Source: an uncultured Bacteroidota bacterium
GTDB taxonomy: Bacteria; Bacteroidota; Bacteroidia; Chitinophagales; Chitinophagaceae
Direction: 5' to 3'
Length of the DNA: 64,000 nt
NCBI GenBank assembly: GCA_903854725.1
Contig: CAINWZ010000094.1
Span: forward strand, 21,525 to 85,524
Below the pieces are notes generated by a model that worked only from the letters and a program-made list of their open reading frames with translations, did no database searches and was not told the origin of the DNA. Positions 58,780-64,000 of the stretch are shown here, piece after piece; the stretch's first letter is position 1, and each line of letters begins with the position of its first letter. The translations under genes and the position numbers were made by a program.

Positions 58780-60693
58780 ATGGCAAAAATAATAGGAATT
58801 GACTTAGGTACTACAAATAGTTGTGTATCGGTTATGGAAGGTGGCGAGCCTGTAGTTATCGCAAATGATGAAGGGCGTAGAACCACCCCATCGGTAGTAG
58901 CGTTTTTAAAGAATGGCGAACGTAAAGTAGGAGATCCTGCAAAGCGTCAAGCTATTACGAACCCTGAAAACACAATATCTAGTGTAAAGCGTTTTATGGG
59001 TCGTCGTTTTAATGAGATTACCGAAGAGAAGTCTCATTGGAGTTATAAAATTGTACAAGGCGAAAACGATACAGTTCGTGTCGATATTGATGGCCGTATG
59101 TATACTCCACAAGAAATTTCTGCAATGGTTTTACAAAAAATGAAAAAAACAGCAGAAGATTATTTAGGAACTGAAGTAACTGATGCTGTAATTACTGTGC
59201 CTGCTTATTTTAATGACGCTCAACGTCAAGCCACTAAAGAAGCGGGTGAGATTGCAGGTTTAAATGTTCGTCGTATTGTAAACGAACCTACTGCTGCAGC
59301 ATTGGCTTATGGATTAGATAAGAAAAATGTAGAACAAAAAATAGCCGTATTTGATTTAGGTGGTGGAACTTTTGATATTTCTATCTTGGATTTAGGAGAT
59401 GGTGTATTTGAAGTAAAATCTACCAATGGAGATACGCATTTAGGGGGTGATGATTTTGATAAAGTGATCATGGATTTTTTAGCAGATGAATTTAAAAAAC
59501 AAGAAGCTATCGATTTAAGAAAAGATCCAATGGCATTGCAACGTTTGAAAGAAGCTGCTGAAAAAGCAAAAGTAGAATTAAGTTCTTCTTCTGAAACTGA
59601 AATTAACTTGCCTTATATTACTGCAGTGGATGGTGTTCCCAAACACTTAGTGTTAAAATTAACAAGAGCGAAGTTTGAATCATTAGCAGATAATTTATTT
59701 GCACGTTGCTTAAAGCCATGTGAAATTGCATTAAAAGATGCAGGTTATTCTGTAAGTCAAATTGATGAAGTAATATTAGTAGGAGGTTCTTCAAGAATTC
59801 CTAAAGTACAAGAGATTGTTGAAAAGTTCTTTGGTAAAAAACCTAACCGTTCTGTTAACCCTGATGAAGTGGTAGCAATTGGTGCAGGTATTCAAGGTGC
59901 TGTATTAACAGGAGATGTAAAAGATGTATTGTTATTAGATGTTACTCCATTAAACTTAGGTATTGAAACAATGGGTGGTGTAATGACAACAATGATTTCT
60001 TCTAACACTACTATTCCAACTAAGAAAATGGAAGTGTATTCAACTGCAAGTGATAGTCAACCTGGTGTACAAATTCATGTATTACAAGGGGAGCGTCCAA
60101 TGGCGAATCAAAATAAAAGTTTAGGTATGTTCAACTTGGATGGTATTCCACCAGCACCAAGAGGCGTTCCTCAAATTGAAGTAACTTTTGATATTGATGC
60201 GAATGGTATCTTGAATGTTAGTGCAAAAGACAAAGGAACTGGTAAAGAACAAAAAATTAGAATTGAAGCGGGTAGTGGTTTGACTAAGGAAGAAATTGAA
60301 AAAATGAAAGCCGAAGCAAAAGCCAACGAAGCAGGTGACAAAATAGAAAAAGAAAGAGTAGAAAAATTAAACGAAGCGGACAGTTTGATTTTCCAAACGG
60401 AAAAACAATTGAAAGAATTTGGTGATAAAATTTCTGCTGATAAAAAAGCACCTATCGAAACAGCCTTGGCTAATTTAAAAGAAGCACATCAATCACAAGA
60501 CGTTGTAAAAGTAGGCACTGCTTTAGAAGCAATGAACACTGCTTGGACAGCTGCAAGTGAAGAAATTTACAAAGCACAAGCTGCTGGAGCTGCCGGCCCA
60601 GAAGCACAAGGTGGTGAACAAGCAGGTGGACAACCTAATGGTGGTGCAAACAACGATACTGTTGAAGATGCACAGTTTGAAGAAGTAAAATAA
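58780..60693 (+). CDS. dnaK: Molecular chaperone DnaK (Hsp70)
   Basis: [46 protein letters not shown]-terminus. Confidence 0.98.
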   Translation: MAKIIGIDLGTTNSCVSVMEGGEPVVIANDEGRRTTPSVVAFLKNGERKVGDPAKRQAITNPENTISSVKRFMGRRFNEITEEKSHWSYKIVQGENDTVRVDIDGRMYTPQEISAMVLQKMKKTAEDYLGTEVTDAVITVPAYFNDAQRQATKEAGEIAGLNVRRIVNEPTAAALAYGLDKKNVEQKIAVFDLGGGTFDISILDLGDGVFEVKSTNGDTHLGGDDFDKVIMDFLADEFKKQEAIDLRKDPMALQRLKEAAEKAKVELSSSSETEINLPYITAVDGVPKHLVLKLTRAKFESLADNLFARCLKPCEIALKDAGYSVSQIDEVILVGGSSRIPKVQEIVEKFFGKKPNRSVNPDEVVAIGAGIQGAVLTGDVKDVLLLDVTPLNLGIETMGGVMTTMISSNTTIPTKKMEVYSTASDSQPGVQIHVLQGERPMANQNKSLGMFNLDGIPPAPRGVPQIEVTFDIDANGILNVSAKDKGTGKEQKIRIEAGSGLTKEEIEKMKAEAKANEAGDKIEKERVEKLNEADSLIFQTEKQLKEFGDKISADKKAPIETALANLKEAHQSQDVVKVGTALEAMNTAWTAASEEIYKAQAAGAAGPEAQGGEQAGGQPNGGANNDTVEDAQFEEVK

Positions 60694-60739
60694 ATTTTGC
60701 AGTCCCTTTTTGGGTGCTGTAAAATAGTATTATAATGTT

Positions 60740-60769
60740 AAGCCCTTTCAGTTAATCCTGAGAGGGCTT
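60740..60769 (+). terminator. Intrinsic terminator downstream of dnaK
   Basis: AAGCCCTTTCAG-TTAATC-CTGAGAGGGCTT followed by ATTTATTT. Confidence 0.75.
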
Positions 60770-60816
60770 ATTTATTTAAATTAGTTTGTTGTACCTTCGC
60801 GCATCATAAATAAGAT

Positions 60817-61269
60817 ATGAAGCGAATAGAAAGACATAGAGCCATTTTAGGAGTAGACGAAAAAGCTACTTTGAGCGACTTAAAAAAAGTATATCGTAAG
60901 ATCATGATGGAATGGCATCCTGATAAATTTCAGGAGAGTGATGATGCAAAAAAAATGGCCGAAGAGAAATCTGCTAAACTAATTTCCTCCTATCATTTTT
61001 TGGTAAGTATACATGCTGAAACAAGAGAAGCTACCTTAACAGAATATACTGCAACCACTACAGAGGCAAGCATTGATGATTTCGAATTTAAGTCTGAGAT
61101 ATTAAGAGTTGTTTTCTCTGATGGAAATGAATATGAATATTATGGTGTGCCTAAGGCCATTTATGTTAAGCTAGTGAATGCAGATACCCCAGATCGTTTT
61201 GCAAGACGACATATCTATGAGAACTACTTATACAGAAGTACTAGTAAGATTGTTGGAGGGAATGAGTAA
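60817..61269 (+). CDS. J-domain protein with C-terminal KTSC-like domain
   Basis: HRAILGVDEKATLSDLKKVYRKIMMEWHPDKF (HPD motif); FSDGNEYEYYGVPKAIYVKLVNADTPDRFARRHIYENYLYR resembles KTSC. Confidence 0.8.
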   Translation: MKRIERHRAILGVDEKATLSDLKKVYRKIMMEWHPDKFQESDDAKKMAEEKSAKLISSYHFLVSIHAETREATLTEYTATTTEASIDDFEFKSEILRVVFSDGNEYEYYGVPKAIYVKLVNADTPDRFARRHIYENYLYRSTSKIVGGNE

Positions 61270-61367
61270 TTGTGTATAATTTGCTCAACAAAAAGAGTAA
61301 TTTTTTCCGTTTTTTGTAACTAATAAATAGGTATTTGTAGTATTTTTAATACTCAATATTTATTTAA

Positions 61368-63587
<2,220 letters not shown>

Positions 63588-63605
63588 ATTTTTTACAATA
63601 CAAAT

Positions 63606-63633
63606 AAAAGCCTTCCTAGTTGGGAAGGCTTTT
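63606..63633 (+). terminator. Intrinsic terminator downstream of katG
   Basis: AAAAGCCTTCC-TAGTTG-GGAAGGCTTTT. Confidence 0.85.
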
Positions 63634-63650
63634 TAAATATAGATAAGAAC

Positions 63651-64000
63651 ATGAAAAACAATATCAAGATTTTAGTAATTAGTTTATTTATTTCTGGCAG
63701 TTTATTTGCACAAAGTGGGCAAGCGCTTATTAAACAATCAATTCATGAACAGCAATCTAATTTAGTAGATGAGTTTAGATCGTTTTTATCTATTCCCAAT
63801 GTTGCTGTCAATCCAAAAGGCTTGCAGGAAAACGCAAATTGGATTAGGGATTATATGAAATCAAAAGGTATTGAAGAAGTAAGTTTACTCAATTTGTCTA
63901 ATAGTCAAATGCCTCCAGTGGTTTATGGTGAAGTAAAAGTGCCAGGTGCAACTGAAACAATTATTTTTTATGCGCACTACGATGGCCAACCGGTCGATAC
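63651..64000 (+). CDS. M20-type metallopeptidase (3'-truncated by window edge)
   Basis: Signal peptide MKNNIKILVISLFISGSLFAQ; LVDEFRSFLSIPNVAVNPKG...ETIIFYAHYDGQPVDT; frame open to window end. Confidence 0.8.
   Translation, partial: MKNNIKILVISLFISGSLFAQSGQALIKQSIHEQQSNLVDEFRSFLSIPNVAVNPKGLQENANWIRDYMKSKGIEEVSLLNLSNSQMPPVVYGEVKVPGATETIIFYAHYDGQPVD

Overview
The window is about 64 kb of AT-rich, densely coding Bacteroidota-type chromosome (probably Chitinophagaceae-like, judged from gene content and TAnnTTTG promoter motifs; not verified). I count about 60 intact protein genes, mostly housekeeping. These include pdhB (5'-truncated), lepB, cdd, topA, lipA, holA, ribF, purM, ftsE-like, smc, smpB, accD, fbaA, plsX-rpmF-YceD, dcd, xerD, manA, rnhA, argS, dnaK and katG. 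There is also an alpha-glucan/glycogen locus (ROK kinase, sugar MFS, glgA, glgC, SLC45-like MFS, secreted GH13, glgB, with malQ about 26 kb away), one tRNA-Leu(GAG) and several intrinsic terminators. I found no prophage, CRISPR array, transposase or recognisable defence system. The best leads are mostly non-coding: a near-symmetric bidirectional promoter between ribF and purM; a promoter-hairpin-U-tract-ATG arrangement at smpB; a MITE/REP-like inverted-repeat element at 35939-36031; repeated TGTCATTT elements upstream of dnaK; a possible leader at glgA; and an 18-bp palindrome at a DUF6580 promoter. Protein leads are a J-domain fused to a KTSC-like domain next to dnaK, a coiled-coil DUF2130 protein with a PD-(D/E)XK-like signature, and a membrane DUF3810 protein with an HExxH motif. 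All product names come from reading the translations, not from database searches.
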